Shown: piece by piece, positions 41,601-49,283 of the stretch | How the letters are laid out: every line of letters starts with the position of its first letter | Position numbering within the stretch: the first letter of the stretch is position 1 | NCBI RefSeq assembly: GCF_014203735.1 | Contig: NZ_JACHJQ010000001.1 | Location: 607,269-671,268 of the forward strand | DNA length: 64,000 nucleotides | Source: Actinophytocola algeriensis | GTDB taxonomy: Bacteria > Actinomycetota > Actinomycetes > Mycobacteriales > Pseudonocardiaceae | Reading direction: 5' to 3' | Made by a program: the position numbers and the translations under genes | The notes under the pieces: generated by a model | The model's input: only the letters and a program-made list of their open reading frames with translations | What the model was told of the DNA's origin: nothing | The model's database searches: none

Positions 41601-42678
41601 CGTCTCCTGGAAGTGGGAGTTCGGCGACGGCACCATCTCCACGGAGGCCAACCCGAAGCACACCTACACCCGCACGGGCCCGTACACCGCCAAGCTGACC
41701 ACGACCTACGCCGACGGCGAAGTGGTGGTCTCGCGGACCGCGGTGAACGTGGGCTGCTCGGTGTCGGACCCGACCACCACGGTCAAGTTCGGCCCCGGTG
41801 AGGATGCCGTCGACACCACGGTGAACAACAAGAACACCGGTGGCGGCTGCAAGATCGACGACCTGATCGACGACGAGAGCACGTGGCCGTCACACGCCGG
41901 CTTCGTGAACCACGTCCAGACAGTCGCGAAGAACCTCAAGCAGCTCGGCATCATCAACGCCGGCCAGCAGACCAAGCTGAACGACGCGGCCAAGGCCTCC
42001 GTCATCGGCAACCCGGGTCAGTACGGCTACGACGCGTTGTTCGACGGCACGGAGTCCTCGTTCGCCAACTGGTCGATGGCGCCGTCGGGTGACTTCTCGA
42101 TCCAGCCGGACGGGTCCCTGCGGCCCAGCGGTGGTCTCGGGATGCTGTGGTACAGCAAGAACTCCTTCAAGGACTTCTCGCTGAAGCTGCAGTTCAAGGA
42201 CATCGCACCGGAGGGCTTCCGGGCCAACACCGGCGTGTTCGTCCGCTTCCCGGATCTGCGCACGCCGTTGGAGCAGCGCCCGCCGGGCAGCTGTGGCACG
42301 GTCGGCGCCGCGCGGACCTCGCAGGCGTGGGTCGCGATCTACTGTGGACACGAGATCCAGATCTACGACGGCGAGACCGGTGAACCGCAGAAGACCGGGT
42401 CGGTCTACAACTTCGACCCGAACTCCCTCGCAGGAGCCGGTGCCACGCCGAAGAACCAGTGGAACGACTACGAGATCAAGGTTGTCGGCCAGCACTACAC
42501 GATCATCCGCAACGGCGTGGTGATCAACGAGTTCGAGAACGCACCGGGGCAGGAGTCCTCCCGCGCCGGTGACCCGAACACGACGCTGCGCCAGTTCGCG
42601 GAGGGCTTCATCGGCCTCCAGAACCACGGCAACAACGACCTCGCCGAGTTCCGCAACGTCCGGGTGCGGCCCCTGTAG
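38686..42678 (+). CDS. Secreted ThuA/discoidin/PQQ-type sugar dehydrogenase/PKD/DUF1080 protein
   Basis: The frame opens at GTG 38662, but ATG 38686 is preferred, preceded by AAAGGA and opening an Arg-rich signal peptide. The 1330 aa contain: ThuA part 1 (about 46-160), a discoidin-like domain (about 165-305) inserted in it, ThuA part 2 (309-420, HPISWCRDYEGGRSFYTGMG), a glucose/sorbosone dehydrogenase propeller (about 425-940, GEPHGLTIAPDGKVFYI), a PKD domain (about 950-1023), a Cys-bounded helical module (1024-1105) and a DUF1080 3-keto-disaccharide hydrolase-like domain (1112-1330). It probably oxidises or processes sugars outside the cell with PQQ-type chemistry. The helical module recurs at the end of the next protein. 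Confidence 0.88.
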   Translation: MGRRSSIGWSRRRRARGYTALGAALALGASLISTVAAVPAPAAAAAPAATAPINILVFRGAAAAQKDPVVRATDAITSLASASGIGVTASSDPAVFSAANLAKYRGVVYLSAQGVELNSGQEAALQRYMKAGGGFLGISDAARAQENSTWFTGLIGARPAGSRLVSEVTASGENAPNEGKDKLIDGDPATKWLAFSRTAWIAYKLAAPFAVSSYSLTSANDFDNRDPKNWTLQGSNDGTTWVDLDTRTDQDFPQRFQKREFTFTNTTAYAHYRLNITANAGETATQLADWDLVADDSELPPPPEPAVQEATIDVTDRHHPANEGLGMTWNRTDRFLNWEQNPVGQVHTIAQVRENTYTPGTGANGAFHPISWCRDYEGGRSFYTGMGRTEASYGEEAFRSHILGALKWTTGMVRGDCKATIASNYKVEKLNANNAAGQLDQIGEPHGLTIAPDGKVFYIGRGACADNVVPQPNDWTNPDIGKGCGTIHVWDPATKKAKLATTLVVMGNRGSGGELVKNEEGLVGITLDPAFSDNGWVYAYWMPHESIDRDARIGKRTVSRFTFNKTTLTIDQATRKDLLSWDTQIHSCCHVGGGMAFDKDGNLFVSTGDSNSSQGSNGYSGNNWTQEYKGVSFQDARRTSGNTNDLNGKILRIHPEADGTASIPEGNLFPEANDTANKTRPEIYVMGVRNPARLQVDPEHNWVTTAWVGPDASSPSPELGPAKYETATIITEPGNHGWPYCMGNKQPYRDRSSSDAAVLTGWYDCDNPINTSPRNTGLINLPPVKKNMIWYSPDGGGPIFPNRPNSNIPTYVAADATYTQPYLRGGGQAVMSGPTYHYDRVNTNSGVAWPEYWDDKWFIGDQSNAQNRIAVTVDPAGVPTAQPPVFAETLRQIIPPGGGDNKLQSWMDAKFGPDGALYMMDYGSGFFTIAANQKLIKISYIGGAATPTPAASNVAVQNKPLTYSFNGSKSGGVSWKWEFGDGTISTEANPKHTYTRTGPYTAKLTTTYADGEVVVSRTAVNVGCSVSDPTTTVKFGPGEDAVDTTVNNKNTGGGCKIDDLIDDESTWPSHAGFVNHVQTVAKNLKQLGIINAGQQTKLNDAAKASVIGNPGQYGYDALFDGTESSFANWSMAPSGDFSIQPDGSLRPSGGLGMLWYSKNSFKDFSLKLQFKDIAPEGFRANTGVFVRFPDLRTPLEQRPPGSCGTVGAARTSQAWVAIYCGHEIQIYDGETGEPQKTGSVYNFDPNSLAGAGATPKNQWNDYEIKVVGQHYTIIRNGVVINEFENAPGQESSRAGDPNTTLRQFAEGFIGLQNHGNNDLAEFRNVRVRPL

Positions 42679-42685
42679 CCGGATC

Positions 42686-42720
42686 GGCCGGGCGGCGCGC
42701 GCACGTGGCGCCGCCCGGCC
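42686..42720 (+). terminator. Intra-operon hairpin between sugar dehydrogenase and cupredoxin genes
   Basis: A perfect 13-bp G+C stem (42686-42698 with 42708-42720) and 9-base loop lie between the two stops/starts. It could attenuate transcription into the cupredoxin gene or protect the upstream mRNA end. Confidence 0.6.
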
Positions 42721-42744
42721 GCCCCTCTTGGAGGACTTTCTGAC

Positions 42745-44886
42745 ATGTCCCGACGCTTCATCGCCGCGTTAGGCGCGGCGGTGGCCGTTCTCGGGCTGGT
42801 GGCGCTCCCCGCGTCCGCCTCCCGGGCAGCGGAACCACCGCCCGTCACCGCGGCCGCAGCAGCACAGACACTCACGTGGACCGCGGACGAGAACCAGAAC
42901 GCGTACACGTCCGCACCGACCACCGCGGTCGCCGGCGAGACCACGATCATCTTCGAGAACAGCGAGGCGACCGGCAACGAGGTCGGCATGTCGCACACGC
43001 TGACGTTCGATACGTCCACGCCGGGCTACAACCACGACGTGTCGCTGAACATCACGGCCAACCCGTTCGACGCCAACAACGGCCGCCACGAGGCGACCGT
43101 GACGCTGGCGCCGGGCAAGTACCGCTACTTCTGCACAGTCCCCGGCCACAGCACGATGGCCGGTGAGTTCACCGTGGAGGGCGGCGGCGGGGACACCACC
43201 GCGCCGACGGTGACCGCCACGATCACCGGTACGCAGGACACGAACGGCAACTACGTCGACCAGGCGACCATCAACCTGGCCGCCACCGACAACACCGGCG
43301 GTTCCGGTGTCGCGTCCACCGAGTACAAGCTGGACAGTGGCGCGTGGACCCCCTACACCGCACCCGTTGCGGTGTCGGCGGTCGGCGCCCACACCGTCGC
43401 CTACCGCGCCACCGACGTGGCGGGCAACGTGTCCACGGAGGGCTCGAAGACCTTCACCGTCGTCGAAGGTGGCGGCGGTGAGGACACCACGCCGCCGACC
43501 GTCGACGCGACGGTCACCGGCAACCAGGACGGCGACGGCAACTTCGTCGAGTCCGCCACGGTGACGGTCACCGCCACCGACAACGAGGGCGGCTCCGGCG
43601 TGGCGACCACCGAGTACAAGCTGGACGACGCCGCGTGGGCGCCGTACACCCAGCCTGTGCTGGTCTCCGTGCTGGGCGCGCACACCGTGGCCTACCGGGC
43701 GACGGACGAGGCGGGCAACGCCTCCACGGAGGGCTCGAAGCAGTTCACCGTGGTGGCCGACTCGTCCGACACCACGGCGCCGACGGTCGACGCCGAGGTC
43801 TCCGGCACGCAGGACGACGAGGGCAACTACGTCGACGTCGCCACCGTGACCGTCTCCGCACAGGACGCCGAGTCCGGTGTCGCGTCGGTGGAGTACAAGG
43901 TGGACGATGGCGCGTGGACCGCGTACTCGACGCCGGTCGCGGTGAACACGCCCGGCATGCACATGGTGGGCTACCGCGCCACCGACGTGGCGGGCAACGT
44001 CTCCGAGGAGGGCATGGCCCACTTCACGGTGGTCACGCAGGACACGACCGCGCCGGAAGTGACCGGGCAGGTAGTCGGTCAGCAGGACGAGAACGGCGCC
44101 TACATCGGCTCCGCCATGGTGACGGTCTCCGCGACCGACAACGAGGGCGGTTCGGGTGTCGCGTCGGTCGAGTACAAGCTGGACGACGCCGAGTGGGCGC
44201 CGTACACCGAGGCCGTGCAGGTCTCGGCGGCCGGCGAGCACACGGTCCTGTTCCGCGCGACGGACGGGGCGGGCAACGTGTCGACGGAAGGCTCGGAGAC
44301 GTTCACCGTGGTGGCAGGCGAGGTCGACGAGACCCCGCCGTCGGTGTCCGCGGTGGTGAGCGGCACCCAGAACTCGAGCTGGCAGTTCCTCGACGCGGCG
44401 AACATCGGCATCTCCGCGCTGGACACCGGTTCGGGGGTCGGCTCCGTCGAGTACAAACTGGACGGTGGGGCCTGGACCGAGTACTCGGAGCCGGTGGTCG
44501 TGAACACGGCGGGCACGCACAACTTCGCCTACCGCGCGACGGACCTGGCCGGCAACACGTCGGCCGAGCTGACGGGTTCGTTCACGATCGTCGAGTCCGG
44601 CCCCGCGCCGGGCCCGGACGTGTGCCCGGACTCGGATGTCCGCGACACCGTCATCATCGGTGACATCGACAGCCAGGTGGCGAACATCGACACCGGCAAC
44701 GGCTGCACGATCAACGACGTCATCGACGAAGACGGTCAGTGGAACACCCACAACCAGTTCGTCCGGCACGTCAAGGCAGTGACGAGGGAACTGGTGCAGA
44801 ACGGCGTCATCACCGGCGCCCTGCGCGATCGAATCGTGACCGCGGCCGTCAACTCGACCGTGGGCACCCCGACGTCGCGAGTCTGA
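42745..44886 (+). CDS. Secreted cupredoxin with five Ig-like/OmpL47-type repeats
   Basis: ATG 42745 follows GGAGG. The 713-aa protein has a signal peptide (1-28) and a plastocyanin-like domain (about 40-145) with candidate type-1 copper ligands H84, C130, H135 and M138 (FCTVPGHSTM). Five repeats of about 90-97 aa follow, each opening TTAPTV-like and ending YRATDVAGNVSTEGSK-like, as in OmpL47-type beta-sandwich arrays. The last 75 residues match a module at the end of the sugar dehydrogenase protein. It may carry electrons between the dehydrogenase and the laccase; binding partners are inferred. Confidence 0.9.
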   Translation: MSRRFIAALGAAVAVLGLVALPASASRAAEPPPVTAAAAAQTLTWTADENQNAYTSAPTTAVAGETTIIFENSEATGNEVGMSHTLTFDTSTPGYNHDVSLNITANPFDANNGRHEATVTLAPGKYRYFCTVPGHSTMAGEFTVEGGGGDTTAPTVTATITGTQDTNGNYVDQATINLAATDNTGGSGVASTEYKLDSGAWTPYTAPVAVSAVGAHTVAYRATDVAGNVSTEGSKTFTVVEGGGGEDTTPPTVDATVTGNQDGDGNFVESATVTVTATDNEGGSGVATTEYKLDDAAWAPYTQPVLVSVLGAHTVAYRATDEAGNASTEGSKQFTVVADSSDTTAPTVDAEVSGTQDDEGNYVDVATVTVSAQDAESGVASVEYKVDDGAWTAYSTPVAVNTPGMHMVGYRATDVAGNVSEEGMAHFTVVTQDTTAPEVTGQVVGQQDENGAYIGSAMVTVSATDNEGGSGVASVEYKLDDAEWAPYTEAVQVSAAGEHTVLFRATDGAGNVSTEGSETFTVVAGEVDETPPSVSAVVSGTQNSSWQFLDAANIGISALDTGSGVGSVEYKLDGGAWTEYSEPVVVNTAGTHNFAYRATDLAGNTSAELTGSFTIVESGPAPGPDVCPDSDVRDTVIIGDIDSQVANIDTGNGCTINDVIDEDGQWNTHNQFVRHVKAVTRELVQNGVITGALRDRIVTAAVNSTVGTPTSRV

Positions 44887-44902
44887 CTCGCGCGTCGGCA
44901 GG

Positions 44903-44943
44903 AGAGCCTCCCCGGGCGGTCACCGCCTGCCCGGGGAGGCTCT
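44903..44943 (+). terminator. Rho-independent terminator of the laccase operon
   Basis: A perfect 15-bp stem (44903-44917 with 44929-44943) is followed by TTTGTATT. It lies between convergent genes and can also serve the minus-strand sigma operon. Confidence 0.88.
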
Positions 44944-44964
44944 TTGTATTGGTGGGCCGGGGAG

Positions 44965-45969
44965 TCAGGCGGTGTGCACGCCTTCGGCCACCTCGACCAC
45001 CTGCTGCTGCGTGAAGCCGCCGGACGCCTGGAGCAGGAACGCGCGGCCATCCGGCAGCAGGGCCTGGAGCATCCACGTGCCGTCGGTCAGTGCGAGCAGT
45101 TCGCCGCGGCCGCCGTTGATCGTGACCGGCACGCTCCGCTCGACGAGCACCATCGTGCCCTCGGCGAAGTCCTCGACCAGGCCGTCCCGGAGGCTGACGG
45201 TCAGCTCCCGGTCCGGGGACGCGGGGTCGAGGACGGTCGTCACGCCCGGCTTGAAGGCGGCCAGTTCCCAGCCCGCCGGTGCGACACCGATCGACAGCTC
45301 GAGTTCGTCGGTGGTGGCCACGAGCGTGTCGGCCAGAGCGCGCACGGCCTTCTCGGAGGCGAACCGTCCGCTGCCCGACAGGATCGTCCACGCGCCCGGC
45401 GCGCTCTCCCACGACAGCCGCACCGTACGGTAGATCTTCGACGGGTCCGCGCCGTCGAACGCCTCGAGTTCCGCCACGAACGCCTTCTTCCCGTCGTAGG
45501 TCGTCTCGCGGTGGTCCTCGTCGATGTTCTGCGGGTTGTGTCCGCGCCAGGAGACCAGGACGCCGATCCGGTCGTGAGCGCGGGGATCGGGAGGGCTGTA
45601 GAAACGACCGATCCACCCCGGCTCGCCCGTGAGGCCACCAGCGTCGAGACCGTCCGGGACCGGATTCAGCTCGGGCGGGAGGGGCGGGGTGCGGAACTCC
45701 ACGAGGCGGACCGGTCCGCTGTTCTCCGCCCGCGGGACCTCGGTGGTGTCGCCGCCGAACTGGCCGACGGCGACGACGGTGCCGATGACGAGCGCGGCGG
45801 CGACGGCCGCCGCGATGCGCAGGCTGAACCTGGTCTTGCGCGGCTTCGCCGTGGGTGGTGACAGCTCTGCCATCAGGTCGGCGCGGGCGCTCGCCAGCAC
45901 GGCCTCCGACGGCGGCGACGCGGACGGGCCGTAGTCGCGGAGCACGGTGAACTCGTTCAGGTCGGTCAT
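44965..45969 (-). CDS. Membrane protein coupled to ECF sigma factor (CU044_5270-like, possible anti-sigma)
   Basis: The 334-aa protein has an N-terminal cytoplasmic segment (about 1-45), one membrane helix (IAAAVAAALVIGTVVAVGQF) and an extracytoplasmic part of about 260 residues. It overlaps the sigma factor gene as ATGA, so it is translated with it, as anti-sigma factors usually are. The N-terminus lacks the zinc anti-sigma HxxxCxxC motif and resembles CU044_5270-type proteins that accompany actinomycete sigma genes. An anti-sigma role is plausible but not demonstrated. Confidence 0.75.
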   Translation of the reverse strand: MTDLNEFTVLRDYGPSASPPSEAVLASARADLMAELSPPTAKPRKTRFSLRIAAAVAAALVIGTVVAVGQFGGDTTEVPRAENSGPVRLVEFRTPPLPPELNPVPDGLDAGGLTGEPGWIGRFYSPPDPRAHDRIGVLVSWRGHNPQNIDEDHRETTYDGKKAFVAELEAFDGADPSKIYRTVRLSWESAPGAWTILSGSGRFASEKAVRALADTLVATTDELELSIGVAPAGWELAAFKPGVTTVLDPASPDRELTVSLRDGLVEDFAEGTMVLVERSVPVTINGGRGELLALTDGTWMLQALLPDGRAFLLQASGGFTQQQVVEVAEGVHTA

Positions 45970-46583
45970 GCGGACTCCTCGCTCGTCAGCCAACGCGGGC
46001 CGAGGTGGGTGCGGACCACGCCGCGGGCACGGTGCAGCCGGGAGCGCACGGTGCCGACCGGCACGTCGAGCGCGGCGGCGATCTCGCTGTACGGCAGCTG
46101 CAGGTACGCCCACAGCAGCAGCACGTCGCGATCCGGTTGCGCGAGACCGGCCAGCACGTCGGCCAGGTCGGCACGCAGCGCCTGCGCGTCGACCCGGCTG
46201 TCGGTGCTGGTGCCGAACTCGTTCGCGGTCGGGTCGAGCGCCGCCGCGGCTCTGCCGAGCGCCCGGTAGCGGCGCTCCTCGTCGCGGGCGTGGCGGCGCA
46301 CCAGGTTCGTGGCGATGCCGAACAGCCAGGCACGCACGGGCCCGCGCGCCGGGTCGTAGCCTTCCCGGCCCCGGAACGCCTGCAGGAACGTCTCGCTCAG
46401 CAGGTCGTCGGCCAGCGCCCCCACCCGGCGCGACAGGTAGCCGTGCACCACCGGCGCGTACCGGTCGAACAGCCCGGAGAACCGCTCCGGCTCGTGCAGG
46501 GAGTCGGCGAGCAGCCGCTCGTCCGCCGGGGGCGAGCCGGGTGGCGCGGCACCGGAGCCGACTGGCGATCGTGTCGTGGTCAT
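45966..46583 (-). CDS. ECF-type RNA polymerase sigma factor
   Basis: The protein (205 aa from ATG 46583) has sigma region 2 (FDRYAPVVHGYLSRRVG, LSETFLQAFRG) and region 4 (PDRDVLLLWAYLQLPYSEIAAALDVPVGTVRSRLHRAR). The ATG has GGGGG almost touching it, and an in-frame TTG at 46601 is the alternative; the exact start is uncertain. It should direct polymerase to a small regulon including, probably, its own operon. Its stop overlaps the membrane protein start. Confidence 0.9.
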   Translation of the reverse strand: MTTTRSPVGSGAAPPGSPPADERLLADSLHEPERFSGLFDRYAPVVHGYLSRRVGALADDLLSETFLQAFRGREGYDPARGPVRAWLFGIATNLVRRHARDEERRYRALGRAAAALDPTANEFGTSTDSRVDAQALRADLADVLAGLAQPDRDVLLLWAYLQLPYSEIAAALDVPVGTVRSRLHRARGVVRTHLGPRWLTSEESA

Positions 46584-46794
46584 GCCCCCTGTTGCCCGCA
46601 ACGACGATTCGGTTCACTCGATCGCGTCGAATTGTTCCAGTGCGCCGGTGACCTGCTCGGCCAGAGCCGACAATGCTTGGCGTTGTACCACGATCTCGAC
46701 GGCGCCGTACGGAGACCGGCCGCAGACGATCTGCGTGCGGTCGGTGCGTTCCTCGGCCATGGCCATCACATCAGGTTGACGACGGAGGTGTTCG

Positions 46795-47646
46795 ATGGGG
46801 CGTGGCCCGCTCCCGCCGCTGGTCCACAAGATCATGTGTGGGCAGCGGCTGGAGGCGCTGCGTGAGCGTGCGCTGCTGTCACAGCTGGAGGTGGCCAAGC
46901 GGTTCGAGTGGTCGCAGTCCAAGGTCGCCAACATCGAGACGGCCGTGAGCGCGGTCAGCCGGCGGGACCTGGAGCTGCTGCTCGAGCTGTACGAGGTCGC
47001 CGAGCGGGACGAGTTGTTCGAGATGGCGGCGGCCGCGCGGAAACAGCTGCCGCGCTGGAAAGGCGTGCTGCGCAACAGGTTCGAGGGCACCATGCGGCAG
47101 GTCGTCGACATGGAGTTCAGCGCGGAGACCACCTGGCGCCACAACAGCATGGTCGTCCCCGGGCTGCTGCAGACCGAGGACTGCATGCGCTACCTGTTCC
47201 GCGCCTACCGCCCGTCGTGGCCCGCCGACGAGGTCGAGAGCGGTGTGGAGCGACGGCTCGGCCGCCAGGCCGCGCTGGACAACACGGACCAGCGGTTCTG
47301 GTTCGTCATCCACGAGGCGGCGTTGCGCTCGCTGGAGAACGTCGGCGGCGGCGACTCGGTGCTGCGTGAGCAGGCGCGCGTGCTGATGGCGGCCATCGAC
47401 CGGCCGAACGTGGAGGTGCGGGTCTCGCCCTTCCGCAACGGCTACTACCCGGGCCAGGAGGAGACCTACACGATCTTCGGTTTCGACACCGTCCACGTGA
47501 CGTACGTTGAGAAGTACGACGGCGGCGACATCCTGCACGACGAGAAGAACCTCACGAGGTTCACCACGTTCTGGGAGCAGCAGCGGGTGCACGCTCTCGG
47601 GCCGGAGCAGACCCGCCCGTTCCTGTGGGAGCTGTCACGGCCGTAG
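46795..47646 (+). CDS. XRE-family regulator with DUF5753 domain
   Basis: The 283-aa protein starts at ATG 46795 after GGAGG. An N-terminal HTH (LEALRERALLSQLEVAKRFEWSQSKVANIETA) precedes the DUF5753 domain (SMVVPGLLQTEDCMRYLF, VYVEKYDGG-like C-terminal part). Such proteins occur in dozens of copies in actinomycetes, usually followed, as here, by a small DUF397 gene; some pairs behave as toxin/antitoxin-like or developmental switches, as in the BldB/WhiJ neighbourhood. The gap to the DUF397 gene is 26 bases. Confidence 0.92.
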   Translation: MGRGPLPPLVHKIMCGQRLEALRERALLSQLEVAKRFEWSQSKVANIETAVSAVSRRDLELLLELYEVAERDELFEMAAAARKQLPRWKGVLRNRFEGTMRQVVDMEFSAETTWRHNSMVVPGLLQTEDCMRYLFRAYRPSWPADEVESGVERRLGRQAALDNTDQRFWFVIHEAALRSLENVGGGDSVLREQARVLMAAIDRPNVEVRVSPFRNGYYPGQEETYTIFGFDTVHVTYVEKYDGGDILHDEKNLTRFTTFWEQQRVHALGPEQTRPFLWELSRP

Positions 47647-47672
47647 CCGCGCGCACCAGAAAGGAACTGCCG

Positions 47673-47837
47673 ATGAACTGGCGGAAGTCGAGCTCCAGTC
47701 AGGGCAACACCAACTCCGACTGCGTGGAGATCGCCAGGACGCCCGAGCTGACCGCCGTTCGCGACTCCAAGAACCCCGACGGCGGCCTGCTGACGCTTCC
47801 CGAGCCGGCGTGGCAGGCGCTCCGCGCCTCCCTCTAG
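47673..47837 (+). CDS. DUF397-family small protein
   Basis: The 54-aa protein reads MNWRKSSSSQGNTNSDCVEIA, the DUF397 signature, with AVRDSKNPDGGLLTLPEPAW towards the end. ATG 47673 follows AAGGA. DUF397 proteins are partners of the adjacent DUF5753 regulators. Confidence 0.92.
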   Translation: MNWRKSSSSQGNTNSDCVEIARTPELTAVRDSKNPDGGLLTLPEPAWQALRASL

Positions 47838-47880
47838 TGCTGTGTCCACTTCGTTGGCCGGGTTGGGTTGTCCTCGTCAA

Positions 47881-48011
47881 GGGGTTCTGCCTTGTTGGGG
47901 TTTGTCCTCGCCGGAGGGGCAGGGCTCCGGGATGGCAGGCAGCCTCGGGGGTGGTGTGGGGCTTGCGCCCCCGCCCCCGAGGCTGCGCCCTTCGCGCCTT
48001 CGCGCCTTTGT
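47881..48011. repeat. Dispersed intergenic repeat, copy A, with bidirectional terminator hairpin
   Basis: This stretch shares several blocks with copy B at 53781-53885, including GTTTGTCCTCGCCGGA, CAGCCTCGGG and GTGTGGGGCT-GCGCCCCCGC. Copy A also forms a perfect 13-bp stem (47939-47951 with 47974-47986), placed between the convergent DUF397 and P450 genes, where it can terminate both. Confidence 0.7.
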
Positions 48012-48027
48012 GGTTCTCTGAAAGGTT

Positions 48028-49266
48028 TCAGCTCAGGCGAACGGGCAGCGCGGCCGCCGAGTTGGAGAAGAACGACGGCACCGGTACCAGTTCCTCCGGC
48101 TTCGCCGCCAGCGACAGCTCCGGGTACCGCGCGAACAACGCGGGCAGTGCCACGTTGGCCTCCAGCCGCGCGAGGTGGGCGCCGAGGCAGACGTGCGGTC
48201 CGCCGCCGAAGGCGAGGTGTCTGGTCGGCGGCCGGGTGATGTCGAACTCGTCCGCCGTCTGGCCGTGGTGTGCCGAGTCCCGCCCGACACCGCTGTACGG
48301 CGCGAGGATCGCCTCGCCTCTGGGGATGGGCACACCCGCGATCTCGATGTCCTCCAACGGGTACCGGGCCGGGAAGTTGCCGATCGGTGCGTCCCAGCGC
48401 AGGGTTTCCTCGACGACCGCGTGCCAGGTGGCCGCGTCGCCGTTCATCGCCAGCTCCAGCTGCGACGGGTGTGTCAGCAGCGCCCGCACGCCGTTGACGA
48501 TCAGGCTCAGCGTGGTCTCGTGGCCCGCCGTGAGGAACAGCCAGATCGTGTCGATCAGCTCTTCCTTCGTCAGCGTCTCCTCGCCCTGCTCACCGAGTTC
48601 GATGAGGGCGGAGGTGAGGTCGTTGCCGCGTTCCTCGCGGCGCAGGTCCACGAGCCGGTTGAGCAGGTCGTGCCGTTCGCGCTGGGTGGCGACGACCTCT
48701 TCTGGTGTCACGTTCGTGAGGAAGATGCTCTCCACGAGCTCCCGCAGGCGCTGCCGCCACTCGACGGGCACCGCGAACAGCTCGCAGATCATGTTCATCG
48801 GCACCGGGTACGCGAAGTGCTGCCGCAGATCGACGACACCGTCCGGGGAAGCGTGCGACGGCAGTGCGTCCAGCAGCCCGTTCACGTTCTCCTCCAGGCG
48901 CGGGCGGAGGTCTTCCACCCGGCCGCGGGTGAACGTGCGGGTCACGGGACGGCGGAGCCGCTGGTGCGTGTCGCCGTCCGAGGTCACCATGTTCGTGACC
49001 TTGATCATCCCGACGAGTGGCCACTCGTCGGTGATCTCGCCGCTCTGGATCCTGCTCCAGTTGCGCCAGTCCTTGCTGACCAACGGGTTCGTGACGAGCT
49101 GCGCGAGCAGTTCGTGGGTGGTGACGGCCCACACCGCCACGTCGCCGGGAAGGATGACTCGTACGACCGGACCGAGCTCCCGCATCCGCGCCGCTTCCCC
49201 GTGGTGGTCGGTACCCATGGGGTCGAGGTGGATGGTCGGGACGTCGGCGGTGACCGAGTCGGTCAT
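48028..49266 (-). CDS. Cytochrome P450, conservon-associated (CYP154-like)
   Basis: The 412-aa protein has all P450 landmarks: I-helix AGHETT, K-helix ETLR (ExxR intact) and the heme loop FGGGPHVCLGAHLAR. The PIGNFPARYPLEDIEIAG segment and the GRDSAHHGQTADEFDITR region resemble CYP154 enzymes. The start has AGGAGG seven bases upstream and lies 17 bases after the stop of the other P450. It probably oxidises a small hydrophobic substrate, with redox partners encoded elsewhere. The P450 subfamily is a guess from motifs. Confidence 0.92.
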   Translation of the reverse strand: MTDSVTADVPTIHLDPMGTDHHGEAARMRELGPVVRVILPGDVAVWAVTTHELLAQLVTNPLVSKDWRNWSRIQSGEITDEWPLVGMIKVTNMVTSDGDTHQRLRRPVTRTFTRGRVEDLRPRLEENVNGLLDALPSHASPDGVVDLRQHFAYPVPMNMICELFAVPVEWRQRLRELVESIFLTNVTPEEVVATQRERHDLLNRLVDLRREERGNDLTSALIELGEQGEETLTKEELIDTIWLFLTAGHETTLSLIVNGVRALLTHPSQLELAMNGDAATWHAVVEETLRWDAPIGNFPARYPLEDIEIAGVPIPRGEAILAPYSGVGRDSAHHGQTADEFDITRPPTRHLAFGGGPHVCLGAHLARLEANVALPALFARYPELSLAAKPEELVPVPSFFSNSAAALPVRLS

Positions 49267-49283
49267 CAGAATGCCTCCTGCGC

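Noticed and set aside
37396-41661. A 1421-codon open frame on the minus strand opposite the laccase and dehydrogenase genes
   Set aside because: Very high G+C keeps antisense frames open. The translation is low-complexity Arg/Val/Gly-rich with no motif, while the plus strand encodes clear domains.
46614-47186. Minus-strand open frame upstream of the sigma factor gene
   Set aside because: It overlaps the XRE-DUF5753 gene, whose domains are clear, and has no recognisable motif.
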